Shown one piece after another: positions 24,530 through 34,950 of a DNA stretch of 64,000 bases (the stretch's first letter is position 1; every line of letters begins with the position of its first letter). The DNA comes from Dromaius novaehollandiae (lineage: Eukaryota > Chordata > Aves > Casuariiformes > Dromaiidae), in the NCBI RefSeq assembly GCF_036370855.1, contig NC_088130.1, positions 14,599,543-14,663,542 of the forward strand. The letters run 5' to 3'. Under the pieces are notes generated by a model. It was not told the origin of the DNA, made no database searches, and saw nothing but the letters and a program-made list of their open reading frames with translations. The translations under genes were made by a program, and so were the position numbers.

Positions 24530-24547
24530 TGGCGCCTGAATCGGGAT
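24530..24547 (+). promoter_or_regulatory. Primer binding site, tRNA-Lys type
   Basis: TGGCGCCTGAATCGGGAT lies 2 bases after the LTR. TGGCGCC plus the pattern of the remaining bases fits the 3' end of a tRNA-Lys with a few changes, as in many beta- and lentiviruses. Confidence 0.7.
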
Positions 24548-24689
24548 TTCAAAAACAGAAGCATGGAAGACTGAAGCATGAAAAACAGGAACAATGAATC
24601 CGGTGGCATAGCCCAGCTGAACTTCAGGACAGTTGACAATCGAGCGCTCTCATCACCACCGCTGAACGGCAGGTGAGCAGCTGGGAACC

Positions 24690-26401
24690 ATGGGGCAATC
24701 TCTTACAAGAGAACAGAGAAATCATGTGAACGTGTTACAGAAAGTTTTAAAGACTCATGGGGGGAATGTTTCCCAGCATTCGCTTATGACCCTGTTAGCG
24801 TGGGCCCGGGACAATTGCCCCTGGTTTCCGCAGGAGGGAACGTTGAGCGTTGCGGTGTGGGAACAAATCGGGGACGAGTTGCAGCAGTGGAGGGATGATG
24901 AGGCGAAGAAACTTTTAATAACCTGGCAACAAGTCTTTTCTGCCCTCCTCCGCTTGCAAGCAGTGGATGCGACTGAACTCTTGCCCTACACAGCAACGGC
25001 TGCTGAGGGCACCATAAGGCTCTCGATAAGATCCGGACTGGATTCCGAGCCTGATGATTCACTTAGCCCAGGGCCGATTGATCCGGAACAGGAGCAGGAC
25101 CTCTATCCACCTCCTAATATGCCTTGCTGTGCCCATCCCACGGCCCCCCCGGGACCGCCCCCCCTAAAGAGGCAAGGCCGCCCGCAAATGTGGACCGCCC
25201 ACAGCTCTGCCCCGCCACCCCGGCTTCCTGGGGAAAATCTATTGGCCCGAGGCCAGCGCTACCGCAATACCATGGCACGCTAGAGCTTTGCCGCGTGGAG
25301 GCGCTGCGAAGAGGAGACTTGGACATTCTTCACGCCTTCCCTGTGCGATATCAGGCAGGGCACCCCAATACATGGGAGCAGCTGCCTTACGAGGCGGTAA
25401 AAGAAGTCAGGAAGTCGGTTAAGGATTATGGCCTCCAGTCAGCTTACACTATGAACTTATTTCAAGCTATCGCCGAGGGTTATACCATGACCCCACATGA
25501 CTGGAAGACTTTGTGCCGGATGACACTTTCGGCTATGCAATATACTGTATGGCTCACTGAGTATCGCGACCGAGTCACGGTCCAGACTATGAGCAATTTA
25601 AATAATATGGCTAATATTGGCATAGAAGAGCTGATGGGGGAAGGGAGATATGCAACAGCCGTAGCACAAGTACAGCTACCACGAGAAGCGCTTGATCAGG
25701 CCTCTCGTCTGGCGCTGCAGGCGCTGCGGAAGGTCCCGGCCGGAAAGCCGGCGCAGTCTTTCGCGACCGTGCGCCAGGGCCCTCAGGAGCCGTATATAGA
25801 GTTTTTGGACAGGCTCCAGAATGTTATAGATCAACAAGTTGAATCGGAGGAAGCCCGGCAGCTGCTGCTTATGCAGCTGGCTGTGGAGAATGCTAATGCT
25901 GACTGCCAAAAAGCTCTACGCCCCTTACGTAATGCTAACCTCTCCCTTACTGATATGATACGAGCCTGCCAGAACGTCGGCACGGAATCACATCGCGCAG
26001 ACCTGCTAGCTGCCACTCTGTCACAGCAGATGGTTGTTGCTGCGGCACCGGGAGCTCCGTGTTTTAGCTGCGGGCAGGTCAGCCACTTTAAGAGAGATTG
26101 CAAGTTCGGAGGGGGAGGTGGGAAGAAGCCAGGCAGGCAACCCCCCAGCAGACCATGCCCACGATGCCAAAGGGGCTACCATTGGGCTAGCGAATGCTGT
26201 TCCAAGTTCCGCCAGAATGGCACTGCACTCCCCTCGGTCCAGGAAAATGGGAGGAGGAGCGCGAGACCGCGCGCTCCAGTAATAAATACGGCAACGATGC
26301 CGGCACAGCCACTGATGGCCCCAGGCAGCAGGCCGCCGACTTGCGACCAGCAACTGGGGGAAGTGCCGGCGTGGACCTGGCCGTCTCCCAGCCAGTTCTG
26401 A
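24690..26401 (+). pseudogene. gag: gag of the env-less provirus (one frameshift)
   Basis: Structural polyprotein. The first frame (24690-25283) starts MGQSLTREQ, a myristoylation-type beta-like matrix, and has a PTAP late-domain motif at 25137-25148. The reading then needs a shift to the frame open at 25124-26401, most likely caused by a length change in one of the C runs near 25144-25164. The second frame gives the capsid with a major homology region (QGPQEPYIEFLDRL, about 25783). Two CCHC knuckles of the nucleocapsid follow: CFSCGQVSHFKRDC (about 26060) and CPRCQRGYHWASEC (about 26156). Apart from the shift the gene is intact. Confidence 0.92.
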
Positions 26402-27030
26402 TTATGGACACCAAAGCGCAACTTCTCCCCATGGGAGTATGGGGCCCGCTAGGTGGCGGCCACAGCGCTCTTTTGCTTGGTCGCTCATCTGTTACCCGTA
26501 TGGGACTTTTTTTTCTTCCAGGAGTAATAGACTCTGATTATGTGGGGGAAAAACAGATTATGGCGTGGACACCCTCTCCCCTGCGTTATATTAAAAAAGG
26601 GGAGAAAATTGCCCAGCTGGTGCTACTTAAGGTGAGTGGACCGAAGGGTCGGGGAGAGCGCCTCGGGGGATTCGGGAGCACCAATGTACCTCAAATTATG
26701 TGGGCACATCAAATTACTCAGAACCAGCCACTTATGACGTGTCACATCAATGGACGACCTTTCTCTGGTCTGGTGGATACCGGAGCGGATGCGTCAGTCA
26801 TCATGCAATCAGACTGGCCCCAGGACTGGCCTTTAAGGAATCCAGCCGCGGCCATTGTAGGCGTTGGCGGAATGCAATTTGCCAAGCAAAGTGCCCAGCC
26901 GTTATTGGTGTTGGGCCCCGAAGGACAGCGGGGCCATATCACCCCCTATGTTATGCAAGCCCCTTGTACCCTTTGGGGCCGCGATCTGTTAAGTCAATGG
27001 GGGGTCACTATAAGAACAAATTTATCCTAA
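26194..27030 (+). CDS. pro: dUTPase-protease (pro) frame of the provirus
   Basis: This frame is -1 relative to the downstream gag frame and overlaps it by about 200 bases, as in betaretroviruses where pro is reached by ribosomal frameshifting. I could not point to the gag-pro slippery site. A dUTPase domain comes first: GSAGVDLA (about 26359), GRSSVTRMGL (about 26479), PGVIDSDY (about 26521). It would keep dUTP out of viral DNA. The aspartic protease follows: LVDTGADASVI (about 26770, catalytic Asp) and a conserved WGRDLLSQWG near the end. No stop interrupts it, so this is the best-kept gene of the provirus. Confidence 0.88.
   Translation: MLFQVPPEWHCTPLGPGKWEEERETARSSNKYGNDAGTATDGPRQQAADLRPATGGSAGVDLAVSQPVLIMDTKAQLLPMGVWGPLGGGHSALLLGRSSVTRMGLFFLPGVIDSDYVGEKQIMAWTPSPLRYIKKGEKIAQLVLLKVSGPKGRGERLGGFGSTNVPQIMWAHQITQNQPLMTCHINGRPFSGLVDTGADASVIMQSDWPQDWPLRNPAAAIVGVGGMQFAKQSAQPLLVLGPEGQRGHITPYVMQAPCTLWGRDLLSQWGVTIRTNLS
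27018..27024 (+). promoter_or_regulatory. pro-pol slippery heptamer A AAT TTA
   Basis: In the pro frame the codons read ACA AAT TTA TCC TAA, so the heptamer A-AAT-TTA sits in exactly the right phase, 3 bases before the pro stop. It is a known type of retroviral -1 frameshift site. A -1 shift enters the frame that leads into pol, although that frame now stops at 27066-27068, just before RT continues in another frame. Confidence 0.72.
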
Positions 27031-27061
27031 GGGTCACTGAAGTGCAGCTTTATATCAAACT

Positions 27062-28780
27062 CACCTGAAGACTGATGAGCCAGTGTATCAGTGGCCCTTA
27101 AAAGCTGAAAGGCTGCAAAAGCTACATGGACTGGTGCAGGAGCAGCTTCGCGCAGGGCATATAGCCCCTTCCACCAGTCCGTGGAATACTCCTGTATTTG
27201 TTATTCCAAAGAAAAGCGGTAAATGGCGATTATTACATGACCTGCACGCCGTAAATGCACTGATAGAACCTATGGGGACACTCCAACCTGGGATCCCGTC
27301 ACTGGCAATGTTACCTGAATCATGGCCTCTTGTTATTGACCTCAAGGATTGTTTTTTCACCATACCGTTACATCCAGCAGATGCGCCACGATTTGCATTT
27401 ACGGTTCCGGCGATCAACAATCAGGAGCCCACACTCCACTTTCACTGGACGGTATTGCCTCAGGGGATGCTAAACAGTCCGACAATATGCCAAATGTTTG
27501 TGGCTCGAGCTATCCTCCCTATCCGCAGAGCATATCCTAATGCCTTAATTTATCACTATATGGATGATATCTTGATCTCCGCATCCTCGAAGGACATTGT
27601 TCAAACAGTTGTCGAGAGTTGCAGAAATCTTTGAGTACTAATGGTTTGTGTATAGCCGAGGAAAAGGTCCAAATGCAAGCGCCTTGGAAGTACTTAGGAT
27701 GGAAGATTACAGACACTGCTATCCTGATGCAGCCTTTGCAGCTAGCACCTGATATCAAAACCCTAAATGACTTGCAGAAACTTCTTGGCACCATTAACTG
27801 GGTGCGACCTTATCTCAGCATTATCACGCAAGACCTAGCCCCTCTCTTTGCTTTGTTAAAGGGAGAGTCAGACTTGGCATCATCCTGAACATTAACCCCT
27901 GAAGCGCTGCACACCCTACAACGGGTGTCCATAGCTATTCAAAACCGACAGAGTCACCGCATCTCTCCAGCGCTTCCTGTTCGCCTGATTTTGATTTACA
28001 ATGCCTTTCAACCTTATGCTCTCTTATGCCAATGGGTTTCGGGTGACAATGATCCCTTAAGAATCCTGGAGTGGGTGTTTCTAGCTCATGCCTTCTCAAA
28101 GACTGTGACCACTGGGATAGAGATGATGGCGCTGCTTATCCAGAAAGGGCGCCATCGATTGCAAAGTCTTTTGGCGTGAGACCCGGCTAGTATCTCTATC
28201 CCGCTGGCCAAGCAGGACTTTAACTTTTGCTTTCAACAGAGTCTCTCTCTCCAAGCTGCTCTCGCGGGTTTTGGAGGGGAGCTTAGCTTCTCCATTCCCC
28301 GGCACAAACTACTTCATTCACTACAAGCCCTGCCTTTACAGCTCAAGACTCATATCTCTCGTGTACCCCTCCCTCAGGCTTTAACCGCCTTCATCGATGG
28401 GTCGGGGCTATCTGGGAAGGCAGTGGTCTCATGGAAAAATGATCAAGGGGAATGGGAATCTGACATCACACATGTCAAAGGTTCTACACAGATAGTCGAG
28501 TTAGCAGCTGCTGTTCAAGCCTTCACATTATTCAAGGCACAGCCTTTGAACGTTGTTGCTGACTCTCTTTACGTTACGGGCATTATCCAATGCCTGGAAC
28601 GATCTTTTTTAAAAACTCTGACGAACCAACAGTTGTTTCTTCTTCTGAAGCAACTGTTGTTTTTGTTGGAGCAAAGAGAGCATGACTATTTTGTTTTATG
28701 TGTTTGCTCTCATACCAATCTACCTGGGCCAATTACCCAAGGTAACCGCGTTGCCAACCATTTTACGGCAGCTGTGTTGA
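27062..28780 (+). pseudogene. pol: pol: reverse transcriptase and RNase H
   Basis: RT fingers and palm lie at 27062-27634: [20 protein letters not shown] (about 27197), the [10 protein letters not shown] motif (about 27457) and catalytic YMDD (about 27556). A frameshift near 27620 moves to the frame that carries connection and RNase H to 29091. TGA codons interrupt it at 27886 and 28177. RNase H shows AFIDGSG (about 28388), VELAAAV (Glu) and VVADSLY (Asp). The last catalytic Asp of the GN..AD motif reads Asn (GNRVAN, about 28741). RT residues are otherwise well kept. Confidence 0.9.
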
Positions 28781-29623
28781 CACCTAACACCTATCAACAG
28801 GCCAAATTGTCCCATGATTTTTTCCACCAAAATGCTAAGGCACTACAGAAAACTTATATCACAAGGGACCAGGCCCAAGAAATTATTCGAAGTTGCCCCA
28901 ATTGCCAAAATGTATCCCCGTTACCACCCTACTTAGGGACCAACCCTCGAGGCCTGCAACCCTGCAATGTCTGGCAGACAGACGTTACCCATTATCCCTC
29001 ATTCGGAAGACTGAAATATGTCCATGTCTCTGTAGATACCCTTTCCCATTACGCTGTCACTACTGCCCATGTTGGAAAAAAAAAGCCGTGATGTATGTCG
29101 TCACTGGCTTGCCTGTTTTGCCACAATGGGGGTTCCCACTCAAATTAAAACTGACAATGGTCCCGCATACACTGCACAGCGAACGCGGGCATTTCTTCAA
29201 ACCTTGGGGGGGGGGGGGGGGGGTGTCACTCATGTGACCGGAATTCCCCATTCCCCAACTGGCCAGGCAATAGTGGAACGTACCCATCGTACTCTAAAAA
29301 ACACGCTTGAAAAACAAAAAAGGGGGAATAGCCCCGGTGCCTCCCCACAAGAGCAGCTGTGGAAAGCCTTATATGTTCTCAACCTCTTAAACCGTTATAC
29401 GGACCAAAGTGCAGTTAATAAGCATTTCTCATGCCCTACATGGCGAGAACAGCCTCGGGTTCACTACAAGAACCTGGAAACGGGTCAATGGAGTGAACCA
29501 GTAGACTTAATAATGTGGGGGAAAGGTTATGCTTGTGTCTCCACAGGTAACGGGCCTCGTTGGATGCCTGCACGGCTGATTCGACCTGTTGAGGCATCCC
29601 TCAGAACACCAAACGAGGACTGA
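28780..29623 (+). pseudogene. pol: pol: integrase (frameshift and G-run)
   Basis: The zinc-binding HHCC region reads HDFFH (about 28813) and CPNCQ (about 28894). Catalytic residues are WQTDVTH (first Asp, about 28974), KTDNGPAYT (second Asp, about 29148) and VERTHRTLK (Glu, about 29274). A frameshift near 29079-29090, beside an A10 run, separates the first from the second Asp. A G18 run at 29206-29223 inserts a string of Gly between second Asp and Glu. The C-terminal domain ends GPRWMPARLIRP before the stop at 29621-29623. Confidence 0.9.
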
Positions 29624-29985
29624 GAGCCAGTTACGATGAGCCCATTTCGGGACATTTTCTGGCAATATCTGCCTGCCTCGTGCAGGATCAATATTAATTC
29701 ACAGAAGCTTACCGCACTTACACGACCTCACTGATAAGTTGTAGATAGAATCAGAGTGGAACCCTTTTGAGGGATAGGACTGGACGTTAGGTTTGGGGTC
29801 ATGAGTTAAGAAGGCACTGACACGTGGATTGGTAATCTTGCTAAGATTTCTAGCCCTTGCTATCCGTCTCCCCTGTCTAATAAGCCTTATGCAGAGAATA
29901 ACTCGAAGGGCTTTTGCATAGAGCACTCGCTACCTGATAAGCCTTATGCAGAGAACGACTCGAAGGGCTTTGCTTATTAAGAAAT
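29624..29985 (+). promoter_or_regulatory. Non-coding 3' region with twin hairpins
   Basis: There is no env. Two near-identical units (about 29881-29915 and 29938-29975) read AAGCCTTATGCAGAGAA, then (T/C)(A/G)ACTCGAAGGGCTT. In each, AAGCCTT can pair with AAGGGCTT to form a 7-bp stem around a conserved loop. Some env-less or simple class II retroviruses carry an RNA export element in this position. That role is inferred from position and symmetry only. Confidence 0.5.
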
Positions 29986-29999
29986 AAAAAGGGGGAAGA
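29986..29999 (+). promoter_or_regulatory. Polypurine tract
   Basis: AAAAAGGGGGAAGA lies directly before the 3' LTR and would be the plus-strand primer. Confidence 0.9.
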
Positions 30000-30376
30000 T
30001 GTTGGGGACCAAGATAGAATGACGCTGTGTAAGACAGCAGAGAATCTCTAAAGCAGAAAGTGATGATGTGGTAACTATGATCTGTGGCCAGAATGTGTGC
30101 ACGTGAGTTGCCAGTGATCATGATGTGCCTTCCTCCCTACGTACCAGCAGTCACGGTGTGCCTTCCTGCCTACGTGCCAGCAGCCACGGTGGGCCTGTCC
30201 TGCCCGCCTGCCAGGGATCAGGAGATGTCTTCCTACCTATCACAAGATGCCACAATGCTCAGGAGATACTCGGAAGGAGGAGTGGCTGGGCTTGGTTGCT
30301 ATATAACCGGCCATTGTGTTTTCAATAAAGGATCTTTGCACTACCCTACCTGAGGTCCGTGTCGTCATATGTCACA
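30000..30376 (+). repeat. 3' LTR of the env-less provirus
   Basis: 377 bp, the same length as the 5' LTR, with 4 substitutions: ACGCGAG/ACGTGAG, CCTACCC/CCTACCT and a two-base change CCAT/CCGG after the TATA box. TATATAA is at 30300-30306 and AATAAA at 30324-30329. Confidence 0.95.
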
Positions 30377-30382
30377 ACGAGT
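30377..30382. repeat. Provirus target duplication ACGAGT (right)
   Basis: It matches 24145-24150 exactly. Confidence 0.9.
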
Positions 30383-30607
30383 TGCAACATGGGAAATTCC
30401 AATTAGGAAAAAAATTCTGAAAAAAAAAAATTTAACCATGAAGGTGGTCAATTACTGGAACAGGTTGCAGTAGGATCTCCATCCTTGGAGGTGTTCAAGA
30501 CTTGACTGGACAAGGCCCTGAGCAATCTGATCTAATTAGACCTGCTCTGAGCAGGAGGTTCGACTAGATGACCTCTGGAGCTCCCTTCCAACCTAAATTA
30601 TTCTATG
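30383..30607 (+). mobile_element. CR1 3' end, right piece
   Basis: This continues the CR1 of 24074-24150 after the provirus. It includes CATCCTTGGAGGTGTTCAAG and the CR1 terminus CCTTCCAACCTAAATTATTCTATGG. Confidence 0.88.
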
Positions 30608-30635
30608 GACGCACATGCATCTGTGGACACTGCTT

Positions 30636-33170
30636 GTAAACTACAGTAAGTTTAGTTACCTCCAAAATTTGAAGAGGGTTTAATAATATAGTCTGGATCT
30701 TCTTTATATTTTACTTTTTTGGCAAAATGGAATATTTGTTTTCAAGAATATAACAGAATTTGCAGCAACATCAAAATAATTCAACTTCCTGATTCTACAA
30801 ATAGGTGCATAATTCATTCTCTGGTAGCAAATATTTAAATGAAATAAGTAGATTTTCACAGATCCAAAACAGTCTTTTCTTAACACTATAAGATTAATCA
30901 CAGATCATAATACACACATACATTTTATATATGTTTGAGATTATGACTAACAATGAACAAGGACCCGAGCACATTGTAAAACCTAACCAGTTAATTTTGG
31001 TATCCACAGGAGCTAAGCTCTTTGAGCAAACTGGTCCTAACTAACTGTTCCAAGTACCATAGTGGCAAACAGGTTTTTCTGACTGCAACATCATCTCTAA
31101 CAGAGATTGCTCAGAAGCTGAATGTTTAGCCCAGGATCTGTGTTAATAAAGACCAAAACTTTTGGACAACTCCCTAAAGCTCCCTCCCTTTTCAGACAAA
31201 AGGCAAGAAAGAAGTGAACTCTCCCTAATCCAATGGCAAGATCTTGGTACCAGGACTGTGATGAATTGAAAAAATGGTAAAGGTTCTATTTCTTTACTGT
31301 ACCTAAGAGTTTCCAAGTCACAGGCAATGTAAAACCTTTTCTTTCACAGTAATACACTAAGTCAATTTTATTATGAGATTATCAGAACTGTGGGAGAGCT
31401 AGGAGAAGATTTAGGATCAGACTTCAACCTGAGCTGCTCTACAACTACTACACCAAGAATGTCCAATCTCTAAACAGTAGAATTAATAAAGTTCTGTCAA
31501 GTAAAACTTCCATTTCTGAGATCACTTACATCTGGAAAAGATTTTTTTTTCTGTTAAATATCATCTTTTGTGAAAGGCCCACATAACTAGGGAGGAGAAA
31601 CAGCTATAATAAGTGGTCTCCAATACACACACAAAGATATTTCTGCAATATATAAAACAATTCAAAGGTAAAAATTAAGATTCTGTCTACATTTTTAACA
31701 TGGTATTCCTTTAAAACATTCCCAACCACAAATTCCAAGAGAAAGTAGTGAACCCATTTGTGTATAAAATATATCTCATTTTGTAGTAAGATTTCTAATG
31801 GTATAAACATCCATACTACAGACTTCCATAAGTTATCTAAGTAACTCTCCAAGACATGAACACAGTTAAAAATATATTCTAGGAAAGGACTAATTAGATA
31901 GTTATTTCTCCACGCTCCAATCCCAAAGAATGATCTCTTATTGCTTGCTTTTCTCCCTGCACTACTTCATAATTATTTCATATATAACTATAATATAACT
32001 ATTATATATATAATAGTTCTTAATGCCATATGCAAACATCAGTGAAAAAACATCTAAGACCCCAATCCTGAAACCAGTCATGTTTAAAATTTAATCATGC
32101 AGGAAACCCCAATGCAGCCTAGAAAAGAACTCCCATGTTTAACATTAAATGCATGAACTTAGGTGTTAGGGCCTCAGTCTTGTAAACATCATAGTTCTAA
32201 AATAAAAGTGAATTGAGTGGTCAAAAGCTGTTCCTCAGAGGGATATCACTGTGTAATCATTTTTAACAGAAAATGGACCTGACACTTAAAAAGTCAGGTG
32301 TCAAATGGCCAATATACAGTGATTATTAAGAAGAAAGATAAGAGTTTCCATAAGAAGATGTTTTTCCAGCATTTTGGAATTACCAACATATACAAGAATT
32401 TCAGAAGCTGTACCAGTCTTAATTATTAGTTTCAAAAGACACTGACAGTATAGGAAAAAAAATAGTCTACCAGCTAGGAGCTGCTTTGGATTTACATACA
32501 CATGTAATTTTAGAAGTGAATGCCACTCCTAAAGGACTCCAAATTCCCTCACAAAATAAATATTCTAAAAATCAAACACTGATGCTTACAAAAGTGAGTC
32601 AGTTCACTTTCCAATACCAATAAAGACGAAGGACAGTAAGAATGCAAGCAGTCACAGTTACTCATTAAGGAAATTAAGTAAGAGTACATCACACATACAT
32701 TTATGCTATATATTACATTTATCAACAGATTAGATGCATTAGGGGACTGTTTCTTTACCAAAGAGATCAGAGCTAACCATAGACAATCACTGAATCTCAC
32801 TTAATATTCTGAAGGATCAACTAAACAGAGTAACTACAATCAAAGTTACACAGCCCTGGAATTATTCAGAATACAACAAAAGCTTATATGATAGTACAGA
32901 CATATTTAAAGTCACAGTAAGAAAAAAATGGTAATATCGAATTAATAAAAAAACATTATACCAACAGGCTAGAAAATATGAAGACAGCACAGATACTATA
33001 TTAGCAATGATTACACTAAGAACAGATGTGCCATCTCAAATTTAACTACAGTGTCTCTTCTCCAACGACATAATTTATAATGCTGCATCTGACGCTAAGG
33101 GAAAAAATTATATCTGAAAGTTCTCAAAGGATGGAATAATTTAAAATGCTTCTATCCTAACACCCAACTC
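30636..33170. other. Unique AT-rich sequence, no gene seen
   Basis: No coding pattern, RNA gene or repeat was recognised beyond a short TA-rich patch near 31980-32010. Confidence 0.55.
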
Positions 33171-33368
33171 AGGCTCTGTGGCAGGACCCCTACACCCTAT
33201 TGAGCCGCACAGAGCAAGAGAGTTCAGAAACTTTCTCCAGCAGTCCAGTCCACTCAACGATTCCAACACCAGAAATACAAGGAGAAAATACGCAGAGAAG
33301 GAAATGGCTCCTCAACATAGTCCTGGAGACTCCACAGACCCCTGGTCTTGGTCAGTCAGTCAGTCTCT

Positions 33369-33389
33369 CCCCCCCCCCCCCCCCCCCCC
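33369..33389. repeat. C21 homopolymer
   Basis: A run of 21 C is followed by GCCCAATACA. The same 10 bases follow the C17 run in the CR1 at 3490-3506. Confidence 0.9.
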
Positions 33390-33799
33390 GCCCAATACAC
33401 TCCAAAGTTTCGGCTGTTCGCCAGGAGGTACAAAACTTGAACAAGAGCCCCAACAAGTTTGTTTTGGTATGACCCTTGCAGAGTTTTTGCTCAGTCCCTT
33501 GTCCTGGAGCCCCGACGTCTCCCCTGTATGCGCTGCTGCTCCCATGTCACCCCCAGGGAATCAGCACCCTCCGGGCAGCGGGACGAGCACTCAAGAAGGT
33601 CACAAGCTCTGAGGGCAGAGACACCCCAAAGGAGATGGAGGGCGATACCATGACTCCGGTCTCTCCCCCCTCCCCGCGTGTTTTACCGCCTGGCGTCCAG
33701 ACACCCGTCGTGTCTCCCGTGGGGACACACACCTGGCGGGGCAGGCATAACTCCACAGAAGTGTTGCAGAGGGTGTCAACTTCTGGGACCTTTGGGGGA

Positions 33800-34950
33800 G
33801 AAGATGAACAAGGGGGTAGTCCAGGGGAGGTGGGAAGAAAGTAGCACCCCCACCGCCCGCTCCACACACACTGCTTACCTGACACAAGGGCTCTGGTGCC
33901 CGGGGCAGCGCTGTGGCTGCCTCTGCCCTGGCTCTGAGCGTCTTGCTCCGGGAGGCTCGGCCTAGGTAGGGGTGGTGGCGGCTGCTGGCAGAGGGTGGGG
34001 GAAGGCGGCAGCTGGAAATGAGCGGCGCCCCCGTTCATGGCGAAGCTGAGGAAGCTGGAGTAGATCCGGGGGGACTCCTAAGAGGAGGAAGGGAGCTGAG
34101 GGGGAGGTGGCGGCTGCGGCTTAGGCAGCGAAGGGGGAGGGGGAGAAGAAGGCGGGAGGCGGCAGCGCAGAGGTGGGGGGCAGGGGGAAGATAGCGGAAG
34201 GAGCTGCCAATCTACTGGTCAGCCCAACTCCCCTACCCGCTTCTCCGGCCTGGCGAAGGGGATCTGGTCGATCTTCAACGCCGTCCTCCCCGGGCTTAGC
34301 GGATTCCCGGTTGCGGTTCCGCAGGCGGGCGGAGGGAAAGAGGCGGGAGTCGGGCTGCACCGCGCAAGGTTGCGAGTTGGCGGTGATCGGCATCACTTCC
34401 CCCCGCCCGCCCCCAAGCAGCTGGCGGCAGCCGGGATCTCCTCTGTCCGGGCAGAGCACGAGGGGCAGTGGGCACGGCAACAGACTTCCTTTCGGTCTCC
34501 CCTCCCCTACGAGGTAACAGCAGTGGGGCAAGAGGGCTGCCACCGCTCGTTGCCCCCCGGTCCGGGCTCAGGGGTACTAGACTGAGCCTGCTAGCCCGGC
34601 AGAGGAGGGGATTAGCTGCGCCTCCCGGCTCAAGGGGCGAGGGCCCAATGCAAGGGAGAAAACAAAGGCAGCATAGGAGGATACAATACCTCTTTCCCCC
34701 GCCTCCGCCCTGGAAACAATAACAGCACAACGTCAGGGAAGCGAAAGCAAAGCGTAGCTGAAGCAGCAAAGTGTCGCACCCCGCCCCCCCTTCCCTCTCG
34801 GGTGCTTCCTCTCCCGGCTCAGCCCTCCTCGTAGAAGTGGACCTTGCTGGTCCACTTCTCACTCCGGGCCTTGACCAGAAGTAGGGGGATGCCCCGCGGG
34901 TGCCTGTCCATGTATTTGATCCGCCTTTGTGTTTGTACACCTTTTCCTCT
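33800..34950. promoter_or_regulatory. CpG-island-like GC-rich block
   Basis: About 1.1 kb is strongly GC-rich with dense CpG (for example GCGGTTCCGCAGGCGGGCGG near 34312), unlike the AT-rich neighbours. Such blocks usually mark promoters of vertebrate genes. Candidate exons on the minus strand lie within it. Confidence 0.6.
33879..34077 (-). CDS. Possible host exon in the CpG island
   Basis: On the minus strand a pyrimidine tract ending in AG (TTCCTCCTCTTAG, about 34090-34078) precedes an open stretch, and a consensus donor (CAG|GTAAGC) follows at 33878. The 199-base exon is open from its first base and contains an ATG at 34036-34038, starting MNGGAAHFQLPPSP and followed by Pro- and Gln-rich sequence. 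It could be a first coding exon or an internal one. I do not recognise the protein. The GC-rich setting makes chance open frames likely, so this is tentative. Confidence 0.33.

Larger units (their letters stand above)
24151..30376 (+). mobile_element. Env-less betaretrovirus-like provirus
   Basis: The 6,226-bp provirus has the order LTR, tRNA-Lys-type primer site, gag, dUTPase-protease, pol, twin hairpins, polypurine tract, LTR. The two 377-bp LTRs differ at 4 sites (1.06%), so integration is fairly recent; the age depends on the host rate (K/2r). It is class II (beta-like) by its 6-bp duplication, MGQ-type matrix, two zinc knuckles, dUTPase in the pro frame and a YMDD polymerase. There is no env and no room for one: only 376 bp separate the integrase stop from the 3' LTR. 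One frameshift in gag, several changes in pol and an 18-base G run in integrase show it is defective. Confidence 0.95.

Noticed and set aside
29624..29999. A short env or accessory gene between integrase and 3' LTR
   Set aside because: No open frame of useful length; the space holds repeats and hairpins.
33547..34940. Several long open frames on both strands of the GC-rich block
   Set aside because: High GC lowers stop frequency, and the frames overlap on both strands without family features. Only the splice-bounded stretches were kept, at low confidence.
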